Source: Bacteroidales bacterium (lineage in GTDB: Bacteria; Bacteroidota; Bacteroidia; Bacteroidales; VadinHA17). Taken from it: a stretch of 11,065 nt of DNA. This document shows positions 1 to 6,775 of the stretch, piece by piece. The stretch's first letter is position 1; each line of letters begins with the position of its first letter. Where the stretch lies: NCBI GenBank assembly GCA_003157055.1, contig PMIG01000142.1, positions 1 to 11,065 on the forward strand. The letters are read 5' to 3'. The translations under genes and the position numbers were made by a program. The notes under the pieces are model-generated. The model was given only the letters and a program-made list of their open reading frames with translations. It was not told the DNA's origin and ran no database searches.

Positions 1-25
1 TTTTGTCTTTTATCTTTTGTCTTTC
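1..25. repeat. heptanucleotide tandem repeat, array A
   Basis: The plus strand shows a 7-base period: TTTTGTC at 1-7, TTTTATC at 8-14, TTTTGTC at 15-21, then a decayed partial copy. The consensus is TTTTRTC (GAYAAAA on the other strand). It starts at the window edge, so more copies may lie to the left. It sits beyond the terminator of the phosphate block, in apparently non-coding DNA. Function is unknown. Confidence 0.6.
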
Positions 26-39
26 TTAGAACCCACCCC

Positions 40-60
40 TTGCCTGTCGCCTGTTGCCTC
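40..60. repeat. heptanucleotide tandem repeat, array B
   Basis: Three consecutive 7-base units are seen: TTGCCTG at 40-46, TCGCCTG at 47-53 and TTGCCTC at 54-60, consensus TYGCCTG. The unit length equals that of array A 15 bases away, but the sequence is GC-richer and different. No reading frame of interest covers it. Function is unknown. Confidence 0.55.
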
Positions 61-64
61 ATCA

Positions 65-96
65 AAAGCCAAACTTGTCAGTATTAATCTGACAAG
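65..96 (-). terminator. hairpin terminator of the porin-pstS unit
   Basis: A perfect 8-bp stem is formed by CTTGTCAG (74-81) and CTGACAAG (89-96) around a 7-base AT loop. Read on the minus strand the stem is followed by TTTGGCTTTT, an interrupted T tract, about 60 bases after the pstS stop codon. Position and orientation fit a Rho-independent terminator for the minus-strand phosphate genes. The T tract is not perfect, so efficiency is uncertain. Confidence 0.6.
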
Positions 97-156
97 CCCG
101 ACAGTTAACCTAAACAAACACTTTCAAAATGACTATTTATTACCTTCTGAAAAATA

Positions 157-987
157 TTACTTTAAGGGGAAGTATCCAACTTCCGTAACTACCATTTGTC
201 CCTCTGAACTTAAAATCCAGTCAATATATTTTTTGGTTTCACCGGTTGGCCTGTTTCTGAGATACATATACAGATAACGGCTTATAGGATATTCTCCATT
301 TTTTATTGACTCTGCTGTAGGCTGATAAGCAGTGCTGTTTGCATCTTTTTTAATTTTGGCATGTTTTACACCGACAGCATAAGCCGCTCCACCGTAACCT
401 ATTCCATTGACATCTTTTTTTACGGCATTTACTACTGCTGCTGTTCCAGGGAGTGACTGAACGGTTGCTGAATAATCAGCTTTCACAACTTCATCATGAA
501 AATAGGTGTAAGTTCCGGAGCTGTTTTCACGGCCATAGAGCCTGATCTCAGCATCATTTCCTCCGACTTCTTTCCAGTTCCTTGTTTTACCGGTATAAAT
601 ATCTGCTAATTGCTTCAGTGTAAGCTCCTGTACCTTATTTGCCTCATTCAGGAAAAGTGTAACTCCGTCTTTTGCACAGGGGATTTCAACACCAAGTGTA
701 TTATAACGTGCCTTGAGTTTTTCAATTTCAGTCTGTTTCATCGGACGGCTTGAATTTGCTATATCAGTCGTGCCATTGATGAGAGCTGTAAGACCGACTC
801 CTGACCCGCCACCTGTAACCTGTATAACAGATGTTTTATTGTTTTTCATATAGAGTTCTGCCCATTTCTGAGCAAGGATTACCATGGTATCAGACCCTTT
901 TACGGTGATCTTTGCCTGTGAGAATGCCGAACCTGAGAAAAGTGTGAATATCATCAGGATTGCGGTAGTTTTGTTAATATTCTTCAT
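157..987 (-). CDS. pstS: PstS-like periplasmic phosphate-binding protein
   Basis: A 276-residue protein of the PstS / periplasmic-binding-protein type 2 family, which captures inorganic phosphate in the periplasm and normally hands it to the PstCAB ABC transporter. An N-terminal signal peptide (about residues 1-25, ending AFSQA) has no lipobox Cys, so it should be a soluble periplasmic protein. Family motifs are visible: GSDT at 31-34, GGGSGVG at 59-65, SSRPMK at 79-84 and RENSSGTY at 153-160, which supply the Ser/Thr/Arg anion-binding contacts. The length suits the short PstS-like group. The ATG at 985-987 is preceded by an AT-rich leader without a Shine-Dalgarno site, and the gene lies 37 bases behind the porin, so the two are probably one transcript. 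No pstC, pstA, pstB or phoU follows on this side. It could instead bind another oxyanion, but the phosphate porin and pit neighbours favour phosphate. Confidence 0.9.
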   Translation of the reverse strand: MKNINKTTAILMIFTLFSGSAFSQAKITVKGSDTMVILAQKWAELYMKNNKTSVIQVTGGGSGVGLTALINGTTDIANSSRPMKQTEIEKLKARYNTLGVEIPCAKDGVTLFLNEANKVQELTLKQLADIYTGKTRNWKEVGGNDAEIRLYGRENSSGTYTYFHDEVVKADYSATVQSLPGTAAVVNAVKKDVNGIGYGGAAYAVGVKHAKIKKDANSTAYQPTAESIKNGEYPISRYLYMYLRNRPTGETKKYIDWILSSEGQMVVTEVGYFPLK

Positions 988-1024
988 TTCAGTTATTATT
1001 AATTTTTGTTATTTTTTTTGTGAA

Positions 1025-2269
1025 TTAAAATTTAGCCTGGATCCTTATCCCGAGGGTATTGTCTTTCAGCTGAGTGCTTCCAACGCCTGCGATGTTCTTC
1101 ACAGAAGCGCTCTTTTCGTTCTGAGGCATCTCATAGTTAAGTGATATTCTGATATTATCATTCACATAACACTGCCATGCAAGAGTAAGTGTTTTGTAAA
1201 ATACGTTTGAACCGGCTGCATCACCCGAAAGATTTGTGTTTGGATCATAAAAATCATATTTTGCCACAAACTGGTTTTTCTGGCCTATGTTCTTTATGAA
1301 GTAAACATAATATCCGGAGAAATTGTTGATTTTATTAGGATCGGCTTTTCTTGCAGTTATAGTTGCTGTAGAAGCTGTGGTACTGGCAGTTGAATTAGTA
1401 CCTGCTATATATTCACCCTTAAGGGCCAGACCCCCAAGAACATCGGCATATACCTGTACTTCTGCTCCAAACCACTGTTTCTTAAGATAATCTCCAACAT
1501 TTATACTGTCAAGAACTCCGTTTGATTCAAGGACATAATTATTTGTCTTGGCCCTGTTGCCGCCAAAATAACCTGTTCCGCCAAAATCGATCCCCATGCC
1601 GGCAGATGGCATCTTTAATGAATATACCAACCTTGCCATAATGTCTTTCCTGCTGTCGACATCCTTTGCATTTGCGCCTGTAAAATTGCCATTCATAACC
1701 ATAAGCTGGAACTTAAGAGGAATTTTAGAGCCTATATACTCCAGTTTAGCTCCGATTTCTCTTTCACCCGGATAAATAGTTCTGATAAGCCTTGAACGCT
1801 CAAGGACTTCTCTCTGGCTGGAAGAATACTCAACTTCATAATCGGGCCTGTTGAACTGTCCTGCCCATAAGGTCCAGTCTTTAAGAAACGGAACATTAAC
1901 GACTGCATAAGCATCCTTCAATGCAAGATTCCCGGTGCTGAAATCCGGCTGAATAACAAATTTAACTCCATCTGCAGGTTCGTATGTGAATTTCAGCCTG
2001 GCTCTTCTGATATAAAAAGTATTGGTCGGATCATTTGTTTTGACCAGATCCTTGCTATAATATTCCCATTGTGCCTGTACATAACCTGAGACCTTTATTT
2101 TGTTAAGCTTGGCGAGGTCTGCTTCGTTAACCAGCACTCTGTCGTCAAGTGCGGTAAGTTTTCCTTCATGATTTGATATCACCTCTTTTAATGAGTCCGT
2201 AACAGCTGTCTGTGCAAATCCTGTTATTCCGGTAACCGATAGAAACAATAATGTTAAAAAATTCTTCAT
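1025..2269 (-). CDS. phosphate-selective porin (OprO/OprP family)
   Basis: A 414-residue outer-membrane beta-barrel of the phosphate-selective porin O/P family, a channel expected to pass phosphate or polyphosphate. A signal peptide covers about residues 1-20. Residues about 24-57 are rich in charged and Leu residues and may form a short coiled coil before the barrel, as in many OprO/P-type proteins. The barrel begins near KVSGYVQAQWEYY, with the typical FYIRRARLKFTY strand at about 85-96, continues in alternating strands, and ends in IQAKF with a C-terminal Phe, the usual BAM recognition residue. It is the first gene of the porin-pstS pair and has a 198-base upstream region with a candidate -7 element and Pho-box-like repeats. 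Selectivity for phosphate is inferred from the family and context; some family members pass other anions. Confidence 0.87.
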   Translation of the reverse strand: MKNFLTLLFLSVTGITGFAQTAVTDSLKEVISNHEGKLTALDDRVLVNEADLAKLNKIKVSGYVQAQWEYYSKDLVKTNDPTNTFYIRRARLKFTYEPADGVKFVIQPDFSTGNLALKDAYAVVNVPFLKDWTLWAGQFNRPDYEVEYSSSQREVLERSRLIRTIYPGEREIGAKLEYIGSKIPLKFQLMVMNGNFTGANAKDVDSRKDIMARLVYSLKMPSAGMGIDFGGTGYFGGNRAKTNNYVLESNGVLDSINVGDYLKKQWFGAEVQVYADVLGGLALKGEYIAGTNSTASTTASTATITARKADPNKINNFSGYYVYFIKNIGQKNQFVAKYDFYDPNTNLSGDAAGSNVFYKTLTLAWQCYVNDNIRISLNYEMPQNEKSASVKNIAGVGSTQLKDNTLGIRIQAKF

Positions 2270-2308
2270 GTTTTAAGGTTTTAATTTTAATTACGTTTTT
2301 CCATGGTA

Positions 2309-2316
2309 CAAAAGTC
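2309..2316 (-). promoter_or_regulatory. candidate -7 promoter element of the porin-pstS unit
   Basis: The minus strand reads GACTTTTG, one mismatch from the Bacteroidota -7 consensus TAnnTTTG. It would give a leader of roughly 30 bases before the porin ATG. No good TTTG -33 element lies at the usual 19-20-base spacing, which would fit an activator-dependent promoter but also fits a chance match. Confidence 0.35.
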
Positions 2317-2342
2317 AGGAAGAATGATTACAGAGAAGTTTC

Positions 2343-2422
2343 AACCGGATTAAGTGATTGTTTCAATTTGATTACAAAAGAATTCCGCAATATGAGTTAG
2401 CAATGCCGGGTTTAATCCGGTT
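2343..2422. repeat. 11-bp inverted repeat upstream of the porin
   Basis: AACCGGATTAA at 2343-2353 and its exact reverse complement TTAATCCGGTT at 2412-2422 enclose 58 bases; two G-T wobble pairs could extend the stem inward. The pair lies wholly between pit and the porin and brackets the Pho-box-like sequence at 2360-2377. It could be a looping operator, a long-range RNA hairpin after pit, or the remnant of a small mobile repeat. The repeat is seen directly; the function is not. Confidence 0.6.
2360..2377 (-). promoter_or_regulatory. Pho-box-like direct repeat upstream of the porin
   Basis: The minus strand reads TTGTAAT-CAAA-TTGAAAC: two 7-base half-sites with a 4-base spacer (11-base period), the geometry of the enterobacterial PhoB box (CTGTCAT-n4-CTGTCAT). 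The match to the half-site is partial. It is about 45-60 bases upstream of the candidate -7 element. TTTGTAAT also occurs upstream of pit. Confidence 0.3.
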
Positions 2423-2467
2423 TGCTTTAAACTCACTTGAGAAGGGCAAAGTCTGAAAGACAATTTT

Positions 2468-3454
2468 CTAAAATAAGACCCTGGTAAGAATGAATATCCC
2501 TGCGCTTATTAAGGCAGAAATTGGAATTGTAAGTATCCATGCCCAGAAGATCTTCCTTGTAACACCCCATTTAACAGCAGAAGCTCCTTTTACTGCTCCG
2601 ACTCCCATAATTGAACCGGTTATAGTATGGGTTGTGCTAACGGGAATCCCAAAATGAGTGGCCCCAAAAAGTGTCAGAGCACCAGCAGTTTCAGCACAGA
2701 ATCCCTCAAAAGGCCTGAGCTTCGTTATTCTCTGTCCCATAGTCTTGACGATGCGCCATCCACCAAATAATGTTCCAAGTGCAATTGCAGCATGGCACGA
2801 CAGAACAATCCATAAAGCTATGGGAGCATTTTTAGCAACATGGTTGGTTGCAATAAGGGCTACCCATATTATACCCATTGATTTCTGGGCATCATTACCG
2901 CCATGGCCGAGTGAGAAAGCCGATGCCGAAATCAGTTGGAGCCTTCTGAACCATCTATCGATGGTAGAAGGTGACTGTCGCTTCACAACATGCATAACAA
3001 TAATTGAGATAGTATATGACATTATCATTCCCAGTAATGGGGCAACAACAATGAAAATCACTATCTTCATTACTCCGGCAACTATAACAGATCCAAATCC
3101 ATGACTAACAACTGCAGCTCCAACCAGACCTCCAACAAGAGTATGGGATGAACTTGAAGGCAGTCCCATCCACCATGTAATAAGATTCCATATAATTGCA
3201 GCCACAACAGCTGATCCAATAAGATGAAGACTTATTATCTCAGGATTAATTACACCCTTACCAATAGTGGTTGCAACTTTAAGCGGGAAAACCAGGAATG
3301 CGACGAAATTGAAGGTCGCAGCTAAGCCTACTGCGGCTAAAGGTGATAAGACTTTTGTTGAAACAACAGTTGCAATGGAGTTTGCAGAGTCATGAAAACC
3401 GTTGATGAAATCAAATATAAGAATTAGTCCGATTACTAGGTATAAAAATGCCAT
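2468..3454 (-). CDS. pit: Pit-family inorganic phosphate permease
   Basis: A 328-residue, highly hydrophobic inner-membrane protein of the PiT (inorganic phosphate transporter) family, a cation-coupled phosphate symporter. Both halves of the inverted-repeat fold are visible: GFHDSANSIATVVST (19-33) in the first and GHGGNDAQKSMG (183-194) in the second, with the paired GLPSSSSHT (97-105) and GIPVSTTHT (269-277) re-entrant motifs. A positively charged cytoplasmic loop lies near 158-172. At 328 residues it is one of the short Pit proteins, lacking the long central loop of E. coli PitA. Such short forms are often encoded next to a PhoU-like DUF47 protein; none is adjacent here. The ATG at 3452-3454 directly begins the first membrane segment, which supports this start. 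The 167-base upstream gap suggests its own promoter. Whether the coupling ion is H+ or Na+ cannot be told. Confidence 0.93.
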   Translation of the reverse strand: MAFLYLVIGLILIFDFINGFHDSANSIATVVSTKVLSPLAAVGLAATFNFVAFLVFPLKVATTIGKGVINPEIISLHLIGSAVVAAIIWNLITWWMGLPSSSSHTLVGGLVGAAVVSHGFGSVIVAGVMKIVIFIVVAPLLGMIMSYTISIIVMHVVKRQSPSTIDRWFRRLQLISASAFSLGHGGNDAQKSMGIIWVALIATNHVAKNAPIALWIVLSCHAAIALGTLFGGWRIVKTMGQRITKLRPFEGFCAETAGALTLFGATHFGIPVSTTHTITGSIMGVGAVKGASAVKWGVTRKIFWAWILTIPISALISAGIFILTRVLF

Positions 3455-3496
3455 TTCTGATTAAGTGATGTATTATGCAAACTCAATATATTCTAA

Positions 3497-3583
3497 CAAA
3501 TAAAGTTCTTTGTTAAATTATTGAGAACAATATTACAAACACTTAACCTTTTAAATAATTAATACCTGTTACGTTTTTGTTAC
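3497..3583 (-). promoter_or_regulatory. pit upstream region with Pho-box-like repeats and weak -7 element
   Basis: Three elements are seen. At 3566-3583 the plus strand reads CTGTTAC-GTTT-TTGTTAC, two nearly identical 7-base half-sites with a 4-base spacer, close to the PhoB-box layout but oriented away from pit. At 3522-3538 the minus strand has TTGTAAT-ATTG followed by a weaker half-site, sharing TTTGTAAT with the porin upstream region; a 5-bp hairpin TATTG/CAATA (3519-3532) overlaps it. At 3497-3504 the minus strand reads TTTATTTG, one mismatch from TAnnTTTG. Phosphate-starvation control is plausible for a phosphate permease but is inference. Confidence 0.35.
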
Positions 3584-3597
3584 AAGTTTATATATCA

Positions 3598-3614
3598 GGC
3601 ATGAAGATGATGCC
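3598..3614 (-). terminator. weak hairpin after the acetylesterase gene
   Basis: GGCAT (3598-3602) and ATGCC (3610-3614) form a 5-bp stem with a 7-base loop, starting 7 bases after the stop codon. No T tract follows on the minus strand, so it is at best a weak terminator or a 3-prime-end stabilising hairpin. Confidence 0.22.
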
Positions 3615-3621
3615 GAAAGAA

Positions 3622-5589
3622 CTAATATGCCAGAGTAGCCTGGAATGGAGAAGCTGGCAACTCTTCAGCATTATATAGATTCGCACCTTCAGGATTATCA
3701 GCCCAGGCGTATCTTACATAAACAGGGTCTGCAATTTCATTACACCTGACAACAACATGATTTCCTTCTATTTTAGCATCAGCCCAGAAATACTTTTTAT
3801 CAGCTCCTGCGACTGCAAACTGATTAAGGGTTCCCCCTCCTTTTGCTATAAGTCCTGTTCCGGTGAAATCAAATTCAACTATGATATCTGGTCCCTCTAT
3901 CCTTGCCGATTTGTAAACCGGTCCGGACCAGACAACCTTTTCATCACCATATGCCAGTCTCCTGGCTGCAAGTGAGAGGCGTTCACCGACAATTCTTTTC
4001 TCAAGTGGATGAATATCATTCCACTCTCCTGCGTCGATAGTAACTGCCATGGCTGTGTTGGGAACAGTAAGACATTTAAGCTGACCAAACCTCAGTTCAG
4101 CCCATTGGCTTTCCGATGGAAGATATTGCACTTCCATGTAGTTTGGCAGCTGAACATAAAGGAAAGGAAGATCCCCCTCCATCCATTTTTTTCTCCAGTC
4201 ACTTATTAGTGCGGGAAGGAGATATTGATATTCATCTGGTCTGCTGGTATTTGCTTCTCCCTGGTACCATAGAAAACCCTTAATCTTATAGTTTACAACA
4301 GGTGCTGTCATTGTATTAAACAGTCCGGTTGGTTCATTCTGCATCGAAAATGCCGGAGTCCCGGATGCTTCAAAAGATATAGGTCTGAAAACCTGACCCA
4401 CCTGGTAGCGCCATTCTCCACGGAGGTCAATAACTTCACCTCCAGCAGTAATATAATAAGGTTTATCCGGCACGAATCCTCCCTTTCCGGAATAGTTTGT
4501 CACTCTAACTATTATGATATTCCTTCCAGGTTTTAATAATCCTGAAGGCAGATCATATCTTCTCGGGGGATATTGATATGTAATTGATCCTGAGAGAACG
4601 CCATTTACATAAACATTATCTGCATCTACGATTCGTCCCAGAAATAACCTGGCCGGCTTAGCGGTCATTGAAACAGGAACGTCGATTTCTTTCCTGAACC
4701 ACACGATCCCGTTAAGATCTTTAACTCCCTGGTCGGCCCAGTAGCCAGGAAGCCAGAACTTATGCCAACTGTCAGGAACATAAGTTGTATCATACCAGGC
4801 TTTTTGCCCGCTCATTCCTTTATCGGTATCCCTGGCGGAGCGCTGCAACATTTGAGGAGGCATATTGCGGACAGGTCTGATCAACCTGTTCATAAAAGCT
4901 GTATCTCTGAATTTCTCCACCCTGTTATAATACTGAGGTATTTCCTTTAATCCGTCCTCACCTATCCATGCCTGAATTGGAGTTCCGCCAACACTTGAAT
5001 TTATCAAACCTATCGGTATATGATACTCCTGATAAATATTCCTTGCAAAAAAGAATGAAACTGCACCAAAGCCAAGAACATTTGCCGGTGTAGCAGCGAT
5101 CCATTTGCCGCCTGGCAGATCATCATGGACCATCTTTACATCTGAAGCCGTCGGCACAAAAAAGTTCCTGATCTCAGGGTAATCAGCGCAGGCAATAATG
5201 TCAGGATATTTCTCCTTTACGCGCTCCATCGAAAGCACCATATTGGACTGGCCTGAGCAAAACCAGACATCACCGATCAGAATATCCTTAATCTGAATGT
5301 CATTATTTCCTGAAACCTTCATTGTATAAGGACCACCTGCCTTCATTGCAGGTATAATGATCTTCCATTTACCATCAGTATCTGTTATAGTGCGGAAGGT
5401 TTTATTATTGAATTTGATAATAATTTTTTCGCCGGCAGAAGCCCATCCCCAAATATCAAGCTTAGTATCTCTCTGTAAAACCATCCCATCGCTTATCAAC
5501 AAGGGAAGCCTGACATTTCCAAAAGAATATGACGGCAAAAGAATAAGGAGTAATAATAAAACACTGACTACTGAAAAATGTGTTTTCAT
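3622..5589 (-). CDS. secreted sialate O-acetylesterase (SASA / SGNH hydrolase)
   Basis: A 655-residue exported carbohydrate esterase of the sialate O-acetylesterase (SASA, DUF303) family, expected to remove O-acetyl groups from sialic acids or other glycans. The signal peptide spans about 1-24. Residues about 28-102 form the beta domain typical of this family (LISDGMVLQR start). The SGNH hydrolase core begins at GDVWFCSGQSNM, with nucleophile Ser115 in GQSNM (113-117); it continues through WYQGEAN (441-447) and the catalytic D-x-H block DIHP (525-528, His527). Between the two halves of the core, at about 264-382, is an inserted jelly-roll domain resembling the glycoside-hydrolase family 2 sugar-binding fold (ADNVYVNG, GRNIIIVRVTN). 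The ATG is 23 bases behind the cysteine synthase stop, with no clear promoter between, so it is probably read through from the selenium/sulfur unit, although its job looks unrelated. Substrate could equally be acetylated xylan or another glycan. Confidence 0.9.
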   Translation of the reverse strand: MKTHFSVVSVLLLLLILLPSYSFGNVRLPLLISDGMVLQRDTKLDIWGWASAGEKIIIKFNNKTFRTITDTDGKWKIIIPAMKAGGPYTMKVSGNNDIQIKDILIGDVWFCSGQSNMVLSMERVKEKYPDIIACADYPEIRNFFVPTASDVKMVHDDLPGGKWIAATPANVLGFGAVSFFFARNIYQEYHIPIGLINSSVGGTPIQAWIGEDGLKEIPQYYNRVEKFRDTAFMNRLIRPVRNMPPQMLQRSARDTDKGMSGQKAWYDTTYVPDSWHKFWLPGYWADQGVKDLNGIVWFRKEIDVPVSMTAKPARLFLGRIVDADNVYVNGVLSGSITYQYPPRRYDLPSGLLKPGRNIIIVRVTNYSGKGGFVPDKPYYITAGGEVIDLRGEWRYQVGQVFRPISFEASGTPAFSMQNEPTGLFNTMTAPVVNYKIKGFLWYQGEANTSRPDEYQYLLPALISDWRKKWMEGDLPFLYVQLPNYMEVQYLPSESQWAELRFGQLKCLTVPNTAMAVTIDAGEWNDIHPLEKRIVGERLSLAARRLAYGDEKVVWSGPVYKSARIEGPDIIVEFDFTGTGLIAKGGGTLNQFAVAGADKKYFWADAKIEGNHVVVRCNEIADPVYVRYAWADNPEGANLYNAEELPASPFQATLAY

Positions 5590-5612
5590 GTTTTTAAAAT
5601 ATTAAATAATAT

Positions 5613-6758
5613 TCAGATACCGGTTTTGAGGCTTCGTAAATAGCAGGGTGGAAAATCGATTTCTTTTATTACTTCCGGATCAACCACTTCCCTGCATTCA
5701 GCAGGATTACAGCAGGTTATGCAGTTGCGCTTTAATGCCTTATATGATTTAAGCTTTACATCCGTCGATAAGAAGCCTTCCTTGACAGGCTCTTTTTTCA
5801 TCAGGTCCGTGCTCAGGTATTTTTTATTATCGTCCGAAAATACTGTAACAATATTTGCATCGGTACCCATCTCTTCAAGCTTCATCAGAGCTCCTAGAAA
5901 ATTTGCTCCTGATGAAATTCCCACAGCTATTCCAAGTTCGCTTGCCAGCTTCTGTGCCATTATTATCGAATCCCCGTCATCAACAGAGACGACCTCATCA
6001 AGTTCATCGAGCTTGATAATGGCAGGAATAAATTCATCTGAGATACCCTGTATGCGATGTGCTCCTACCTTGTAACCGGTTGATATTGTCGGAGAATTTG
6101 ATGGTTCAAGAGGATATAGCCTGACTGATGGGTTCATCTCTTTCAGGTAGCGTCCCGTTCCCATTATTGTTCCTCCCGTGCCGACACCCGCAACGAATGC
6201 ATCAGTTATTTTTCCATGCATCCTTAGCTGCCACCAGATCTCTGGCCCTGTGGTGGTATAATGAGCCATCGAATTATCATTATTTTCAAACTGCCTTGGC
6301 AGAAAAGTCTTCTTATCAGCTTCAGCCATTTCCAGTGTACGCTTGATGCTTCCCAGGAATCCACCCTCCTCTTTACTAACGAGCACGATATCGGCACCAA
6401 GGCTACGGATAAGGTTCTTGCGTTCTTCACTCATCCAGTCGGGCATAAATATAGTGACGGGATGACCAAGAGCCCTGCAGACTGCCGAAAATGAAATCCC
6501 AGTGTTGCCGCTTGTTGCTTCAATTACCCGGAAACCGGGTTCGATTAATTTCCGGACATAGGCTTCGCGCATAATATACAAAGCCATCCTGTCCTTTATA
6601 CTGCCGGTCATATTCAGATGTTCAGCTTTTGCATAGATCTTACCAGGCTTGCCTTTAAAAAGAAACTCTATCTCAAGCATAGGGGTATTTCCTATCAGGC
6701 TTGACAATCCCTGAATACTTTTGCTTATTTCCGTTCTCTTATTTTTTTTCTCTGCCAT
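5613..6758 (-). CDS. PLP-dependent cysteine synthase with Cys-rich C-terminal tail
   Basis: A fold-type II PLP enzyme of the O-acetylserine sulfhydrylase family (CysK/CysM), which makes cysteine from O-acetylserine and sulfide or a related nucleophile. The PLP lysine is Lys55 in TGSIKDR; SGNTG (83-87) is the substrate loop, GTGGT (193-197) the phosphate-binding loop and SSGAN (282-286) the ring-nitrogen contact. Some stretches look CysM-like ([11 protein letters not shown]) and others CysK-like, so I do not assign a symbol. The core ends near 320, the usual family length. About 60 further residues carry Cys346, Cys349, Cys350, Cys355 ([10 protein letters not shown]) and Cys372, which is unusual. 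The longest open frame starts at a TTG at 6777-6779 overlapping the selD stop; I prefer the ATG at 6756-6758 (381 residues, 17 bases after selD) because the seven extra residues are not family-like. The tight spacing behind selD implies cotranscription and possible translational coupling. Confidence 0.88.
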   Translation of the reverse strand: MAEKKNKRTEISKSIQGLSSLIGNTPMLEIEFLFKGKPGKIYAKAEHLNMTGSIKDRMALYIMREAYVRKLIEPGFRVIEATSGNTGISFSAVCRALGHPVTIFMPDWMSEERKNLIRSLGADIVLVSKEEGGFLGSIKRTLEMAEADKKTFLPRQFENNDNSMAHYTTTGPEIWWQLRMHGKITDAFVAGVGTGGTIMGTGRYLKEMNPSVRLYPLEPSNSPTISTGYKVGAHRIQGISDEFIPAIIKLDELDEVVSVDDGDSIIMAQKLASELGIAVGISSGANFLGALMKLEEMGTDANIVTVFSDDNKKYLSTDLMKKEPVKEGFLSTDVKLKSYKALKRNCITCCNPAECREVVDPEVIKEIDFPPCYLRSLKTGI

Positions 6759-6775
6759 TTTTGAAATAAATATTT

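Noticed and set aside
17..277. Plus-strand open frame at the left edge
   Set aside because: It runs through the heptamer arrays and terminator and antisense to the pstS end, with no family resemblance.
2436..2467. GTCT/AGAC and CTCA/TGAG short stems after pit
   Set aside because: Only 4-bp stems without a T tract; not a credible terminator.
5595..5612. AATATT/AATATT hairpin between cysteine synthase and the esterase
   Set aside because: The stem is made only of A-T pairs in AT-rich DNA and has no convincing terminator or attenuator form.
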